Shown one piece after another: positions 33,456-41,399 of a stretch of DNA of 41,399 nucleotides (within the stretch, counting starts at the first letter, position 1; each line of letters begins with the position of its first letter). The stretch covers positions 1 to 41,399 of the forward strand of contig JAAXOU010000010.1 in assembly GCA_012396115.1 (NCBI GenBank), written 5' to 3'. The notes below the pieces were generated by a model, which saw only the letters and a list, made by a program, of their open reading frames with translations, did not search any database and was not told where the DNA came from. Position numbers and translations under genes: made by a program. This stretch comes from Streptomyces somaliensis DSM 40738. Lineage in GTDB: Bacteria; Actinomycetota; Actinomycetes; Streptomycetales; Streptomycetaceae.

Positions 33456-33653
33456 CTCCCTGTGGTCGTCTGGCGCTCCCGCGCCTCTCATACGCCTTCC
33501 AGGGACTGAGCCTTCGGTAGGTGGCTCCTTGGCCCCTGGTGACTCCGATTCTTCCGGGGCTCTTCCCACGTGACCATGAAGTGCCAGTGCAGTGGGAGTG
33601 CACTTCCGGCGCGCGGATTCCTGCACGGAGGCGGCGACGAAGGGGGCAGTCTT

Positions 33654-34313
33654 GTGGACGTCATCGAGCGCTGGAGCGGCCGGTACGCCTGCCTGCTGCA
33701 GTCCGCCCTACGGCTCGGCAACGAACAGTTTGCCGCCCACCTGGGCATCGCCGTGAGGACGGTGGCCGCTTGGCACTCCGACGCGTCCGTCGTGCCTCGC
33801 AGGGAGATGCAGCAGCTCCTCGACACGGCCCATGAGCAGGCTCCTCCGGCTGCGCGACAGCGCTTCGCGCTCCTGCTGGCGAAGGAACGGGCCCCGGTGG
33901 ACTCGACGCCGCCCGGCGCGCAGGCGCTGCGGGTGGCCATCGCGGTGGTCGCCCGCGACAGCGATGTCCTCCTGGTGTGCCGGCGGGACGATAACGCCGC
34001 TGGAATCACGTGGCAGTTCCCGGCCGGTGTCATCAAGCCGGGCGGCAAGGCGGAGACCACCACCGTGCGGGAGACCTTGGACGAGACGGGTGTGCACTGC
34101 GCGGTCCGGCAGCACCTCGGGAACCGCCTCCACCCCGTGACCGGCGTGCTCTGCGAATACTTCCTGTGCGAGTACCTGGCCGGCGAGGCCACCAACAGCG
34201 ACACGGCCGAGAACATCGACGTCATGTGGGTCCCCGGAGACGCGGTGCCCCGCTTCATCCCCGTCGATACGATCTTCCCACCCATCCTGGCGGCCCTGGA
34301 GGAGCAGACGTGA
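33654..34313 (+). CDS. HTH-NUDIX protein with degenerate Nudix box
   Basis: 219 residues from GTG 33654, with AAGGGGG 7 bp upstream. The N-terminal ~60 residues form a helix-turn-helix: LLQSALRLGNEQFAAHLG then IAVRTVAAWHS. Residues ~92-215 are a NUDIX fold with WQFPAGVIKPGG and VRETLDETGV. Against Gx5Ex7REUxEExGU the seventh position is Gly131 instead of Glu, and EE is Asp143-Glu144, so hydrolysis may be weak or absent. HTH plus NUDIX without activity is the logic of NrtR-type sensors, though in reverse domain order. It overlaps the next NUDIX gene by 4 bp (GTGA). Likely a nucleotide-sensing regulator for the locus (inference); a working hydrolase is the alternative. Confidence 0.85.
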   Translation: MDVIERWSGRYACLLQSALRLGNEQFAAHLGIAVRTVAAWHSDASVVPRREMQQLLDTAHEQAPPAARQRFALLLAKERAPVDSTPPGAQALRVAIAVVARDSDVLLVCRRDDNAAGITWQFPAGVIKPGGKAETTTVRETLDETGVHCAVRQHLGNRLHPVTGVLCEYFLCEYLAGEATNSDTAENIDVMWVPGDAVPRFIPVDTIFPPILAALEEQT

Positions 34314-34723
34314 CGAACCAGAACACGGACGAGCGACCGGGCATCGCCGCAGCCATCGTCGTGAACGAGGGACGCGTGCTGATGGTGCGCCGCCGGGTCA
34401 GTGAGGGACAGCTCTCCTGGCAGTTCCCAGCCGGAGAGGTCGAGCCCGACGAGACCCGCGAGGACGCCGCCGTGCGGGAGACCCGGGAGGAGACAGGGCT
34501 GACCGTGGCGGCCGTGAAGCTGCTCGGCGAGCGCGTCCACCCGAAGACGGGCCGGCTGATGTCGTACACCGCCTGTGAGGTACTGGACGGCACGGCCCAT
34601 GTCGCGGACATGGAGGAACTGGCCGAACTGGCCTGGGTCGCCCACGGCGAGATCCCGCAGTACGTGCCGTACGGACTCTTCGAGCCGGTGCAGGACTACC
34701 TGGACGAAGCCCTGGGCTTGTAA
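34310..34723 (+). CDS. NUDIX hydrolase
   Basis: 137 residues from GTG 34310, overlapping the stop of the HTH-NUDIX gene. The Nudix box is complete: Gly42, Glu48, Arg56-Glu57, Glu60-Glu61, Gly63. SWQFPAGEVEPDE is shared in form with TWQFPAGVIKPGG of the upstream protein, so the two domains may be old duplicates. It should cleave a nucleoside diphosphate linked to another moiety; substrate unknown. Cytoplasmic. Together with the degenerate partner it makes an enzyme-plus-sensor pair. A GC-rich hairpin follows before the convergent TetR gene. Confidence 0.92.
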   Translation: MTNQNTDERPGIAAAIVVNEGRVLMVRRRVSEGQLSWQFPAGEVEPDETREDAAVRETREETGLTVAAVKLLGERVHPKTGRLMSYTACEVLDGTAHVADMEELAELAWVAHGEIPQYVPYGLFEPVQDYLDEALGL

Positions 34724-34873
34724 AACAGGACGAATCCAACCCGGTGCGTCTGCGGCCGGTAGAGCCGGACGCGTTCGCTGGTGACGCGGGCCGGGGTGGT
34801 GAGCGCCACAGCCGGCCCCATGCCGCCCCCGTACGGCTTAGTCCGCCGGGGTTCCCGAGTCCGCCGGGGCCTT

Positions 34874-34905
34874 CCGCCCGCGCGGGCGTGCGCCCGCGCG
34901 GGCGG
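34874..34905. terminator. Two-way GC-rich hairpin
   Basis: CCGCCCGCGCGGGCG (34874-34888) pairs with 34891-34905; a practical loop would open the inner bases. Each half is also self-complementary. It is between the stops of the NUDIX gene (34723) and the convergent TetR gene (34911). Confidence 0.65.
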
Positions 34906-34910
34906 CGGGT

Positions 34911-35513
34911 TCAGCGGCCCTCCGGGTCCCGGGGGGCCGCCGCCGCGAGGGCGCCGCGGGCGAGGCGGTGGAGCAGGGGGCCCGTGGAGGGGCGGCCGGT
35001 GAGGGCGCCGGCGAGGTGCGGGGTGGAGTTGAGCAGGCCGAACACCGCGTGGACGGCCGCCCGGGCGTCGGCCTCGTCCAGCGTCGGGTACGCCTCGCGC
35101 ACCGCGTCGACCCACAGCTCGACGTACTGGCGCTGCAACTGGCGGACGCGCTTGCGGTCGGCGTCGCGCAGGCGGTCCAGCTCGCGGTCGTGGAGGGTGA
35201 TGAGCGACCGGTCGTTGAGCGCGAAGTCGATGTGGCCGTCGATCAGGGCGGCCAGCAGCGCCTCGGGGTCGCCGCCGGACTCGGCGACGCGGCGGCGGCC
35301 GCCGTCGAGGAGGCGCTCGCTGATCCCGACGAGCAGCTCGGCGAGCATGGCGTCCTTGCCCGCGAAGTGCCGGTACAGGCCCGGACCGCTGATGCCGACC
35401 GCCGCGCCTATCTCGTCGACGCCCACGCCGTGGAAACCGCGCTCGGCGAAGAGGCGGGCGGCCTCCCGCAGGATCTGCTCGCGCCGGGTCGGGGCGTCGG
35501 TCCTGGTCGTCAT
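34911..35513 (-). CDS. TetR-family repressor of the acyl-CoA operon
   Basis: 200 residues from ATG 35513. The N-terminal HTH is typical: RREQILREAARLFAERGFHGVGVDEIGAAVGISGPGLYRHFAGKD. The remaining helices (ALIDGHIDFALNDRSLITLHDREL) form the ligand domain, as in TetR proteins that control actinobacterial acyl-CoA catabolism. It is divergent from the carboxylase gene with two matching palindromes in the 96-bp gap, so it probably represses that operon and itself. An acyl-CoA intermediate of the pathway is the likely inducer (inference). A relic of a related TetR end is at 28405-28476. Confidence 0.92.
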   Translation of the reverse strand: MTTRTDAPTRREQILREAARLFAERGFHGVGVDEIGAAVGISGPGLYRHFAGKDAMLAELLVGISERLLDGGRRRVAESGGDPEALLAALIDGHIDFALNDRSLITLHDRELDRLRDADRKRVRQLQRQYVELWVDAVREAYPTLDEADARAAVHAVFGLLNSTPHLAGALTGRPSTGPLLHRLARGALAAAAPRDPEGR

Positions 35514-35534
35514 GGACCGATTCTAGACAAGGCG

Positions 35535-35550
35535 GTTAGCGCTCGTTAAC
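35535..35550. promoter_or_regulatory. TetR operator, copy 1
   Basis: GTTAGCGCTCGTTAAC: GTTAxCG arms around CT with one mismatch. Located 22 bp before the tetR start. Confidence 0.75.
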
Positions 35551-35563
35551 CTTGGCGATGCAC

Positions 35564-35579
35564 GTTAACGCTCATTAAC
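35564..35579. promoter_or_regulatory. TetR operator, copy 2
   Basis: GTTAACGCTCATTAAC, the same 16-bp design as copy 1 with centre CT, 29 bp away and ~31 bp upstream of the carboxylase start. Both sites share the core GTTAnCGCTCnTTAAC. Confidence 0.75.
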
Positions 35580-35609
35580 GCTCTCGTACGGGCAAGGGGA
35601 CTCGACACG

Positions 35610-37241
35610 ATGCAGCAGGCACCTGTGCTGACGAGCGCGGCGGATCCCGCGTCGGCGGCCTGGCGGGCCAACGAGACGGCGCACCGGGAACTGTCCGACG
35701 ACCTCCGGGCGCGGCTCGCCGCCGTCCGGCTCGGCGGCGGCGAGAAGGCGCGCGCCCGGCACACCGCGCGCGGCAAGCTGCTGCCGCGCGACCGCGTCGA
35801 CACGCTCCTGGATCCGGGCTCGCCCTTCCTGGAGCTGGCACCGCTCGCGGCGAACGGCATGTACGACGACCAGGCCCCCGCCGCCGGGGTGATCGCCGGC
35901 ATCGGACGGGTCGGCGGCCGCGAGGTGGTCGTCGTCGCCAACGACGCCACCGTCAAGGGCGGCACGTACTACCCGATGACCGTCAAGAAGCACCTGCGCG
36001 CGCAGGAGGTGGCCCTGGAGAACCGGCTGCCCTGCGTGTACCTGGTGGACTCGGGCGGCGCGTTCCTGCCGATGCAGGACGAGGTGTTCCCCGACCGGGA
36101 CCACTTCGGGCGGATCTTCTACAACCAGGCCCGCATGTCGGGCGCGGGCATCCCGCAGATCGCGGCCGTCCTCGGCTCGTGCACGGCCGGCGGGGCGTAC
36201 GTGCCGGCGATGAGCGACGAGGCCGTCATCGTCCGGAACCAGGGCACGATCTTCCTGGGCGGCCCGCCGCTGGTGAAGGCCGCCACGGGCGAGGTCGTCA
36301 CCGCCGAGGAGCTGGGCGGCGGCGAGGTCCACTCCCGCACCTCCGGCGTGACCGACCACCTGGCCGAGGACGACGCGCACGCCCTGCGGATCGTGCGGAA
36401 CATCGTGGGGACCCTGCCCGCGCGCGGGCCGCTGCCGTGGACGGTCGAGCCGGTCGAGGAGCCGAAGGTCGACCCGGCGGGGCTGTACGGGGCGGTGCCG
36501 GTCGACCCGCGCACGCCGTACGACGTGCGGGAGGTCATCGCGCGGATCACGGACGGCTCGCGGTTCGCCGAGTTCAAGTCCGAGTACGGGCAGACGCTGG
36601 TGACGGGCTTCGCCCGGATCCACGGGCACCCGGTGGGGATCGTCGCCAACAACGGCATCCTCTTCGCCGAGTCCGCCCAGAAGGGCGCCCACTTCATCGA
36701 GCTGTGCGACCAGCGCGGCATCCCGCTGCTGTTCCTCCAGAACATCTCGGGCTTCATGGTGGGCCGGGACTACGAGGCGGGCGGCATCGCCAAGCACGGC
36801 GCGAAGATGGTCACGGCCGTGGCCTGCACCCGGGTGCCGAAGCTGACGGTCGTCGTCGGCGGCTCCTACGGCGCGGGCAACTACTCGATGTGCGGCCGGG
36901 CCTACAGCCCCCGCTTCCTGTGGATGTGGCCCAACGCCAAGATCTCCGTCATGGGCGGTGAGCAGGCCGCGTCCGTGCTGGCCACCGTCAGGCGCGACCA
37001 GATGGAGGCGCGCGGCGAGGAGTGGCCCGCGGAGGCGGAGGAGGAGTTCAAGGCCCCGATCCGCGCCCAGTACGAGCGGCAGGGCAGCGCGTACTACGCG
37101 TCGGCCCGGCTGTGGGACGACGGGGTCATCGACCCGCTCGACACCCGCCAGGTGGTGGGACTGGCCCTGACCGCCTGTGCCAACGCCCCCCTCCCCCAGC
37201 GGGAGCCCGGGGCGCCCGCCTTCGGCGTCTTCCGGATGTGA
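35610..37241 (+). CDS. Acyl-CoA carboxylase beta (carboxyltransferase) subunit, methylcrotonyl-CoA type
   Basis: 543 residues from ATG 35610, with AAGGGG upstream. It transfers the carboxyl group from biotin to the acyl-CoA. The two crotonase-like halves are visible: the first with [31 protein letters not shown] and [13 protein letters not shown], the second with GNPVG-like [23 protein letters not shown] and [16 protein letters not shown]. The latter two are typical of 3-methylcrotonyl-CoA or geranyl-CoA carboxylases. With the alpha subunit, HMG-CoA lyase and acyl-CoA dehydrogenase downstream, methylcrotonyl-CoA is the most likely substrate (leucine breakdown). First gene of the operon. Confidence 0.92.
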   Translation: MQQAPVLTSAADPASAAWRANETAHRELSDDLRARLAAVRLGGGEKARARHTARGKLLPRDRVDTLLDPGSPFLELAPLAANGMYDDQAPAAGVIAGIGRVGGREVVVVANDATVKGGTYYPMTVKKHLRAQEVALENRLPCVYLVDSGGAFLPMQDEVFPDRDHFGRIFYNQARMSGAGIPQIAAVLGSCTAGGAYVPAMSDEAVIVRNQGTIFLGGPPLVKAATGEVVTAEELGGGEVHSRTSGVTDHLAEDDAHALRIVRNIVGTLPARGPLPWTVEPVEEPKVDPAGLYGAVPVDPRTPYDVREVIARITDGSRFAEFKSEYGQTLVTGFARIHGHPVGIVANNGILFAESAQKGAHFIELCDQRGIPLLFLQNISGFMVGRDYEAGGIAKHGAKMVTAVACTRVPKLTVVVGGSYGAGNYSMCGRAYSPRFLWMWPNAKISVMGGEQAASVLATVRRDQMEARGEEWPAEAEEEFKAPIRAQYERQGSAYYASARLWDDGVIDPLDTRQVVGLALTACANAPLPQREPGAPAFGVFRM

Positions 37242-37255
37242 GGGACCTGACGACC

Positions 37256-39214
37256 ATGACGATGTTCGACACTGTCCTCGTCGCCAACCGCGGCGAGATC
37301 GCGGTACGCGTCATCCGGACGCTGCGCGCCCTCGGGGTGCGCTCGGTCGCCGTGTTCAGCGACGCCGACGCCGGGGCGCGGCACGTGCGGGAGGCCGACA
37401 CGGCCGTCCGGATCGGCCCTCCGGCGGCCACCGAGAGCTATCTGCGCGTCGACCGGCTGCTGGAGGCCGCCGCCCGCACGGGCGCGCAGGCCGTCCACCC
37501 CGGGTACGGCTTCCTCGCGGAGAACGCCGCGTTCGCGCGGGCCTGCGCCGAGGCCGGGCTGGTCTTCATCGGGCCGCCCGCCGACGCGATCGCCCTGATG
37601 GGCGACAAGATCCGGGCCAAGGAGACCGTGCGGGCGGCGGGCGTGCCCGTCGTGCCGGGCTCCTCCGGCAGCGGCCTGTCCGACGCGGAGCTGGCGGCGG
37701 CCGCCCGCGAGATCGGCACTCCGGTGCTGCTGAAGCCCTCGGCGGGCGGCGGCGGCAAGGGCATGCGCCTGGTGCGGGACGAGGCCGCGCTGGCGGACGA
37801 GATCGCGGCGGCCCGCCGGGAGGCCCGTGCCTCCTTCGGCGACGACACGCTGCTGGTGGAGCGGTGGATCGACCGGCCCCGGCACATCGAGATCCAGGTC
37901 CTCGCCGACGGCCACGGCAACGTGGTGCACCTCGGGGAGCGCGAGTGCTCCCTCCAGCGCCGCCACCAGAAGATCATCGAGGAGGCGCCGTCGGTCCTGC
38001 TGGACGCGGCGACGCGGGCCGCGATGGGCGAGGCGGCCGTCCAGGCGGCCCGCTCCTGCGGCTACCGGGGCGCGGGGACGGTGGAGTTCATCGTCCCGGG
38101 CGGCGACCCCTCGCAGTACTACTTCATGGAGATGAACACCCGCCTCCAGGTGGAGCACCCGGTGACCGAGCTGGTCACCGGCCTGGACCTGGTGGAGTGG
38201 CAGCTGCGCGTCGCGGCCGGCGAGGAGCTGGCGTTCCGGCAGGAGGACGTCACCCTCACCGGGCACGCGGTGGAGGCCCGTCTGTGCGCCGAGGACCCGG
38301 CCCGCGGCTTCCTCCCCTCCGGCGGCACGGTCCTCGCGCTGCGCGAACCGCAGGGCGAGGGGGTGCGGACGGACTCCGGGCTCAGCGAGGGCACCGAGGT
38401 GTCCAGCCTGTACGACCCGATGCTGTCGAAGGTCATCGTCCACGGCCCCGACCGGGCCACCGCCCTGCGCCGGCTGCGCGCCGCCCTCGCCGACACGGTC
38501 ACGCTCGGCGTGCCGACGAACGCCGGGTTCCTGCGCCGCCTGCTGGCCCACCCGGTCGTCGTGTCGGGCGACATGGACACGGGCCTGGTGGAGCGGGAGG
38601 CCGACGCGCTGATCCCGGACGGGGTGCCGGAGGAGGTGTACGAGGCGGCCGCGGCCGTGCGCGAGGAGGCGCTCGCCGCGCGGCCCGACGGGCGCGGCTG
38701 GACCGACCCGTTCTCCGTGCCGAGCGGCTGGCGGATCGGCGGCGAGCGGCTGCCGGTCACCCACCACCTGCGGATCCCGGGCCTCGACCCCGTCGCCCAC
38801 CGCGTGCGGGCGACCGACCGCGCCGTCACCGCCGACCGGGTGACGGTCACGCTGGACGGCGTCACCCACACCTTCCACCGCGCCGGCACCTGGCTCGGCC
38901 GGGACGGGGACGCTTGGAACGTCCTGGACCACGACCCGGTCGCGGCCTCCCTCACCGGTTCGGCGCACGCCGGGGCGGACTCGCTGACCGCGCCGATGCC
39001 CGGCACGGTCACGGTGGTGAAGGTGGCCGTGGGCGACGAGGTCGCGGCCGGGCAGGGGCTGCTCGTGGTGGAGGCGATGAAGATGGAGCACGTCATCTCC
39101 GCGCCGCACGACGGCACGGTCGTCGAGCTGGACGTCACGCCCGGCACGACGGTCGCCATGGACCAGGTGCTCGCCGTGGTCGAGCCGCACGCACCGCAGG
39201 AGGACGCGAAGTGA
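37256..39214 (+). CDS. Acyl-CoA carboxylase alpha subunit (biotin carboxylase plus BCCP), methylcrotonyl-CoA type
   Basis: 652 residues from ATG 37256, 14 bp after the beta gene; the ATG six bases later is also possible. Biotin carboxylase comes first ([15 protein letters not shown], the Gly-rich ATP loop [12 protein letters not shown], then [15 protein letters not shown]), next a linker domain and last a biotin carrier domain with VEAMKMEHV, where Lys609 takes biotin. It carboxylates biotin with ATP and bicarbonate and hands it to the beta subunit. The length and layout match MccA. The stop overlaps the HMG-CoA lyase start by 4 bp. Confidence 0.94.
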   Translation: MTMFDTVLVANRGEIAVRVIRTLRALGVRSVAVFSDADAGARHVREADTAVRIGPPAATESYLRVDRLLEAAARTGAQAVHPGYGFLAENAAFARACAEAGLVFIGPPADAIALMGDKIRAKETVRAAGVPVVPGSSGSGLSDAELAAAAREIGTPVLLKPSAGGGGKGMRLVRDEAALADEIAAARREARASFGDDTLLVERWIDRPRHIEIQVLADGHGNVVHLGERECSLQRRHQKIIEEAPSVLLDAATRAAMGEAAVQAARSCGYRGAGTVEFIVPGGDPSQYYFMEMNTRLQVEHPVTELVTGLDLVEWQLRVAAGEELAFRQEDVTLTGHAVEARLCAEDPARGFLPSGGTVLALREPQGEGVRTDSGLSEGTEVSSLYDPMLSKVIVHGPDRATALRRLRAALADTVTLGVPTNAGFLRRLLAHPVVVSGDMDTGLVEREADALIPDGVPEEVYEAAAAVREEALAARPDGRGWTDPFSVPSGWRIGGERLPVTHHLRIPGLDPVAHRVRATDRAVTADRVTVTLDGVTHTFHRAGTWLGRDGDAWNVLDHDPVAASLTGSAHAGADSLTAPMPGTVTVVKVAVGDEVAAGQGLLVVEAMKMEHVISAPHDGTVVELDVTPGTTVAMDQVLAVVEPHAPQEDAK

Positions 39215-40146
39215 CCGGCGGACTGCCGATGACCGTGCCCGCGCCGGGGCTCCCCGCGCGGGTGCGGATCCACGAGGTCGGCCCGCGCGACGGCCTGCAG
39301 AACGAGCAGGGCGTCGTGCCGACCGAGGTGAAGGCCGAGTTCATCCGCCGCCTCGCCGGCGCCGGCCTGGACACGGTGGAGGCGACCAGCTTCGTCCACC
39401 CGAAGTGGGTGCCGCAGCTCGCCGACGCCGAGAGGCTGTTCCCGCTCGTGAGCGACCTGGACGTACGGCTGCCGGTGCTGGTGCCGAACGAGCGCGGGCT
39501 GGACCGGGCGCTGGCGCTCGGGGCCCGCGAGGTCGCCGTGTTCGCCAGCGCGACCGAGTCGTTCGCCAAGGCCAACCTGAACCGCACGGTCGACGAGTCG
39601 CTCGCCATGTTCGAGCCGGTCGTCGCCCGCGCGAAGGCCGAGGGGCTGGGCGTGCGCGGGTACCTGTCGATGTGCTTCGGCGACCCCTGGGAGGGCCCCG
39701 TCCCCGTCGCGCAGGTCGTCGGCGTGGTGCGCCGCCTGGCCGACCTGGGGTGCGACGAGCTGAGCCTCGGCGACACCATCGGAGTGGCCACGCCCGGCCA
39801 CGTGGAGGCCCTGCTGGGGGCGCTCGGCGAGGCCGGCGTGCCGGCGTCCCGGCTCGCCGTGCACTTCCACGACACCTACGGGCAGGCCCTCGCCAACACG
39901 TTCGCCGCGCTCCGGCACGGCGTGACCACCGTCGACGCCTCCGCGGGCGGGCTCGGCGGCTGCCCCTACGCCAAGTCCGCGACCGGGAACCTCGCCACCG
40001 AGGACCTCGTGTGGATGCTCCAGGGCCTCGGCATCGAAACCGGGGTCGACCTGGGCCGGCTGACCGCCACGAGCGCGTGGCTGGCCGAGGAGCTGGGCCG
40101 CCCGAGCCCGTCCCGTACCGTCCGCGCCCTCTCCCACAAGGAGTGA
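39211..40146 (+). CDS. Hydroxymethylglutaryl-CoA lyase
   Basis: 311 residues from GTG 39211 (GTGA overlap with the alpha subunit; AGGAGG upstream); ATG 39229 is an alternative. It splits HMG-CoA into acetyl-CoA and acetoacetate, the last step of leucine degradation. Visible are [11 protein letters not shown] at the start of the barrel, [34 protein letters not shown] (metal-binding His pair) and the catalytic Cys in [15 protein letters not shown]. All key residues appear present. Next gene starts 6 bp downstream. Confidence 0.95.
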   Translation: MTGGLPMTVPAPGLPARVRIHEVGPRDGLQNEQGVVPTEVKAEFIRRLAGAGLDTVEATSFVHPKWVPQLADAERLFPLVSDLDVRLPVLVPNERGLDRALALGAREVAVFASATESFAKANLNRTVDESLAMFEPVVARAKAEGLGVRGYLSMCFGDPWEGPVPVAQVVGVVRRLADLGCDELSLGDTIGVATPGHVEALLGALGEAGVPASRLAVHFHDTYGQALANTFAALRHGVTTVDASAGGLGGCPYAKSATGNLATEDLVWMLQGLGIETGVDLGRLTATSAWLAEELGRPSPSRTVRALSHKE

Positions 40147-40152
40147 CCCCCC

Positions 40153-41313
40153 ATGTCCCTGGACCACCGGCTCTCCGCCGAGCACGAGGAACTGCGCCGC
40201 ACCGTCGAGGAGTTCGCCCACGACGTGGTCGCCCCGAAGATCGGCGACCTCTACGAGCGCCACGAGTTCCCGTACGAGATCGTGCGGGAGATGGGCCGCA
40301 TGGGCCTGTTCGGCCTGCCGTTCCCGGAGGAGTACGGCGGGATGGGCGGCGACTACCTGGCGCTGGGCATCGCCCTGGAGGAGCTGGCCCGCGTCGACTC
40401 GTCGGTGGCCATCACCCTGGAGGCGGGCGTCTCGCTGGGCGCGATGCCGGTCTACCGGTTCGGCACCGAGGAGCAGAAGCGCCAGTGGCTGCCGAAGCTG
40501 TGCTCCGGCGAGATGCTGGGCGCCTTCGGCCTGACCGAGCCGGACTGCGGCTCCGACGCGGGCGGGACGCGCACCACGGCCGTGCGGGACGGCGACGAGT
40601 GGGTGATCAACGGCACCAAGTGCTTCATCACCAACTCCGGCACGGACATCACGGGCCTGGTCACGGTGACCGCCGTGACGGGCCGCAAGCCGGACGGGCG
40701 CCCGGAGATCTCCTCCATCATCGTCCCCTCGGGCACGCCGGGCTTCACGGTCGCCGCGCCGTACTCGAAGGTCGGCTGGAACGCCTCGGACACCCGTGAG
40801 CTGTCGTTCTCCGACGTCCGCGTGCCCGCGGCGAACCTGCTGGGCGAGGAGGGCCGCGGGTACGCGCAGTTCCTCCGCATCCTGGACGAGGGCCGGATCG
40901 CCATCGCGGCGCTGGCCACCGGCCTGGCCCAGGGCTGCGTCGACGAGTCGGTGAGGTACGCGAAGGAGCGCCACGCCTTCGGCCGGCCCATCGGCGACAA
41001 CCAGGCCGTCCAGTTCATGCTGGCCGACATGGAGACGCGGGCGCACATGGCCCGCATCGGCTGGCGGGACGCGGCGTCGCGGCTGGTGCTGGGCGAGCCG
41101 TTCAAGAAGGAGGCGGCGGTGGCGAAGCTGTACTCGTCGACCGTCGCCGTCGACAACGCCCGCGACGCGACGCAGATCCACGGCGGGTACGGCTTCATGA
41201 ACGAGTACCCGGTCGCGCGGATGTGGCGGGACTCCAAGATCCTGGAGATCGGGGAGGGCACCAGCGAGGTGCAGCGGATGCTCATCGCCCGCGAACTGGG
41301 CTTCTCCGCCTAG
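40153..41313 (+). CDS. Acyl-CoA dehydrogenase, SCAD-type catalytic layout (AcdH-like)
   Basis: 386 residues from ATG 40153. FAD-dependent oxidation of an acyl-CoA; in this operon isovaleryl-CoA or a related branched substrate would feed the carboxylase. Marks are LTEPDCGSDAGG, CFITNSG, KERHAFGRPIG, QIHGGYGFMNEYP and EIGEGTSEVQR. The Glu of GEGT is at the usual catalytic position, and the position used by true isovaleryl-CoA dehydrogenases is Gly here (LDEGRIAI). So it is AcdH-like, not classical IVD; substrate range may be broad. Last gene of the operon within the window. Confidence 0.94.
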   Translation: MSLDHRLSAEHEELRRTVEEFAHDVVAPKIGDLYERHEFPYEIVREMGRMGLFGLPFPEEYGGMGGDYLALGIALEELARVDSSVAITLEAGVSLGAMPVYRFGTEEQKRQWLPKLCSGEMLGAFGLTEPDCGSDAGGTRTTAVRDGDEWVINGTKCFITNSGTDITGLVTVTAVTGRKPDGRPEISSIIVPSGTPGFTVAAPYSKVGWNASDTRELSFSDVRVPAANLLGEEGRGYAQFLRILDEGRIAIAALATGLAQGCVDESVRYAKERHAFGRPIGDNQAVQFMLADMETRAHMARIGWRDAASRLVLGEPFKKEAAVAKLYSSTVAVDNARDATQIHGGYGFMNEYPVARMWRDSKILEIGEGTSEVQRMLIARELGFSA

Positions 41314-41332
41314 GACCCGGCCGGCCGGCTGA

Positions 41333-41380
41333 CCGCCCCGCCCCGTCCCGGGCCGCCGACGCGGTCGCGGAGCGGGGCGG
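41333..41380. terminator. Possible terminator after the catabolic operon
   Basis: CCGCCCCG (41333-41340) pairs with CGGGGCGG (41373-41380), with a 32-nt loop that can fold further. Weak because the region is all G/C and the window ends here. Confidence 0.4.
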
Positions 41381-41399
41381 CGGCGGTTGCCGGGCGGCA

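Larger units (their letters stand above)
33246..33653. other. Divergent control region of the NDK/NUDIX locus
   Basis: 408 bp. Near the left end is the palindrome at 33277-33298. A TAGAAT (33450-33455) is a good -10 box for the rightward pair, with no clear -35 box. AAGGGGG precedes the GTG at 33654. No coding sequence recognised. Confidence 0.6.

Noticed and set aside
38119-41181. 1020-codon minus-strand frame opposite the lyase and dehydrogenase genes
   Set aside because: It runs antisense to three well-recognised genes; codon-position bias belongs to the plus strand.

Overview
The window is very GC-rich, has strong third-position G/C bias, uses many GTG starts and carries several actinobacterial families (PucR-type regulator, Scr1/DUF397 pair, DUF5753, lamin-tail and choice-of-anchor secreted proteins). 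This points to a chromosomal segment of a Streptomyces or close relative; I do not name a species. I see no tRNA, rRNA, CRISPR array, transposase or integrase.

Layout. 1-2400: the end of a PucR-type regulator, then a membrane-anchored pentapeptide-repeat protein. 2421-6029: a copper module, with a CopA-type P1B-ATPase divergent from a secreted His-rich protein and CsoR-like palindromes between them. 6603-7205: a secreted choice-of-anchor C protein. 7595-19664: a defence island with a YgjP-like metallopeptidase, hsdR, two overlapping small genes, an Scr1-type HTH regulator with its DUF397 partner on the opposite strand, hsdS, hsdM, and an RloB/RloA (TOPRIM-like plus AAA ATPase) pair. 19900-21552: an alpha/beta hydrolase divergent from its probable TetR repressor. 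21590-22047: a frameshifted fragment of a second hsdR. 22119-28275: an unknown protein, a secreted protein, a membrane-tethered HTH protein, an acyl-CoA dehydrogenase, a phosphatase-family protein and a lamin-tail protein.

28614-34723 is the least familiar part. Six leftward genes (NDK-like kinase, 99-aa TPR-like protein, CYTH-like protein, HD-domain protein, an unrecognised 464-aa protein, SAM methyltransferase) lie divergent from a GTGA-overlapping pair, an HTH-NUDIX protein with a degenerate Nudix box and a canonical NUDIX hydrolase. A perfect 8-6-8 inverted repeat sits in the shared intergenic region. I read it as a candidate nucleotide-metabolism or nucleotide-signalling locus with its own sensor; this is inference.

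34911-41313: a TetR regulator divergent from a leucine/isovalerate-type catabolic operon (acyl-CoA carboxylase beta, biotin-carrying alpha subunit, HMG-CoA lyase, acyl-CoA dehydrogenase), with two matching palindromes between them. The operon would take 3-methylcrotonyl-CoA towards acetoacetate and acetyl-CoA, but no methylglutaconyl-CoA hydratase gene is seen here. Several convergent gene pairs share long perfect GC-rich hairpins as likely two-way terminators, generally without T tracts.
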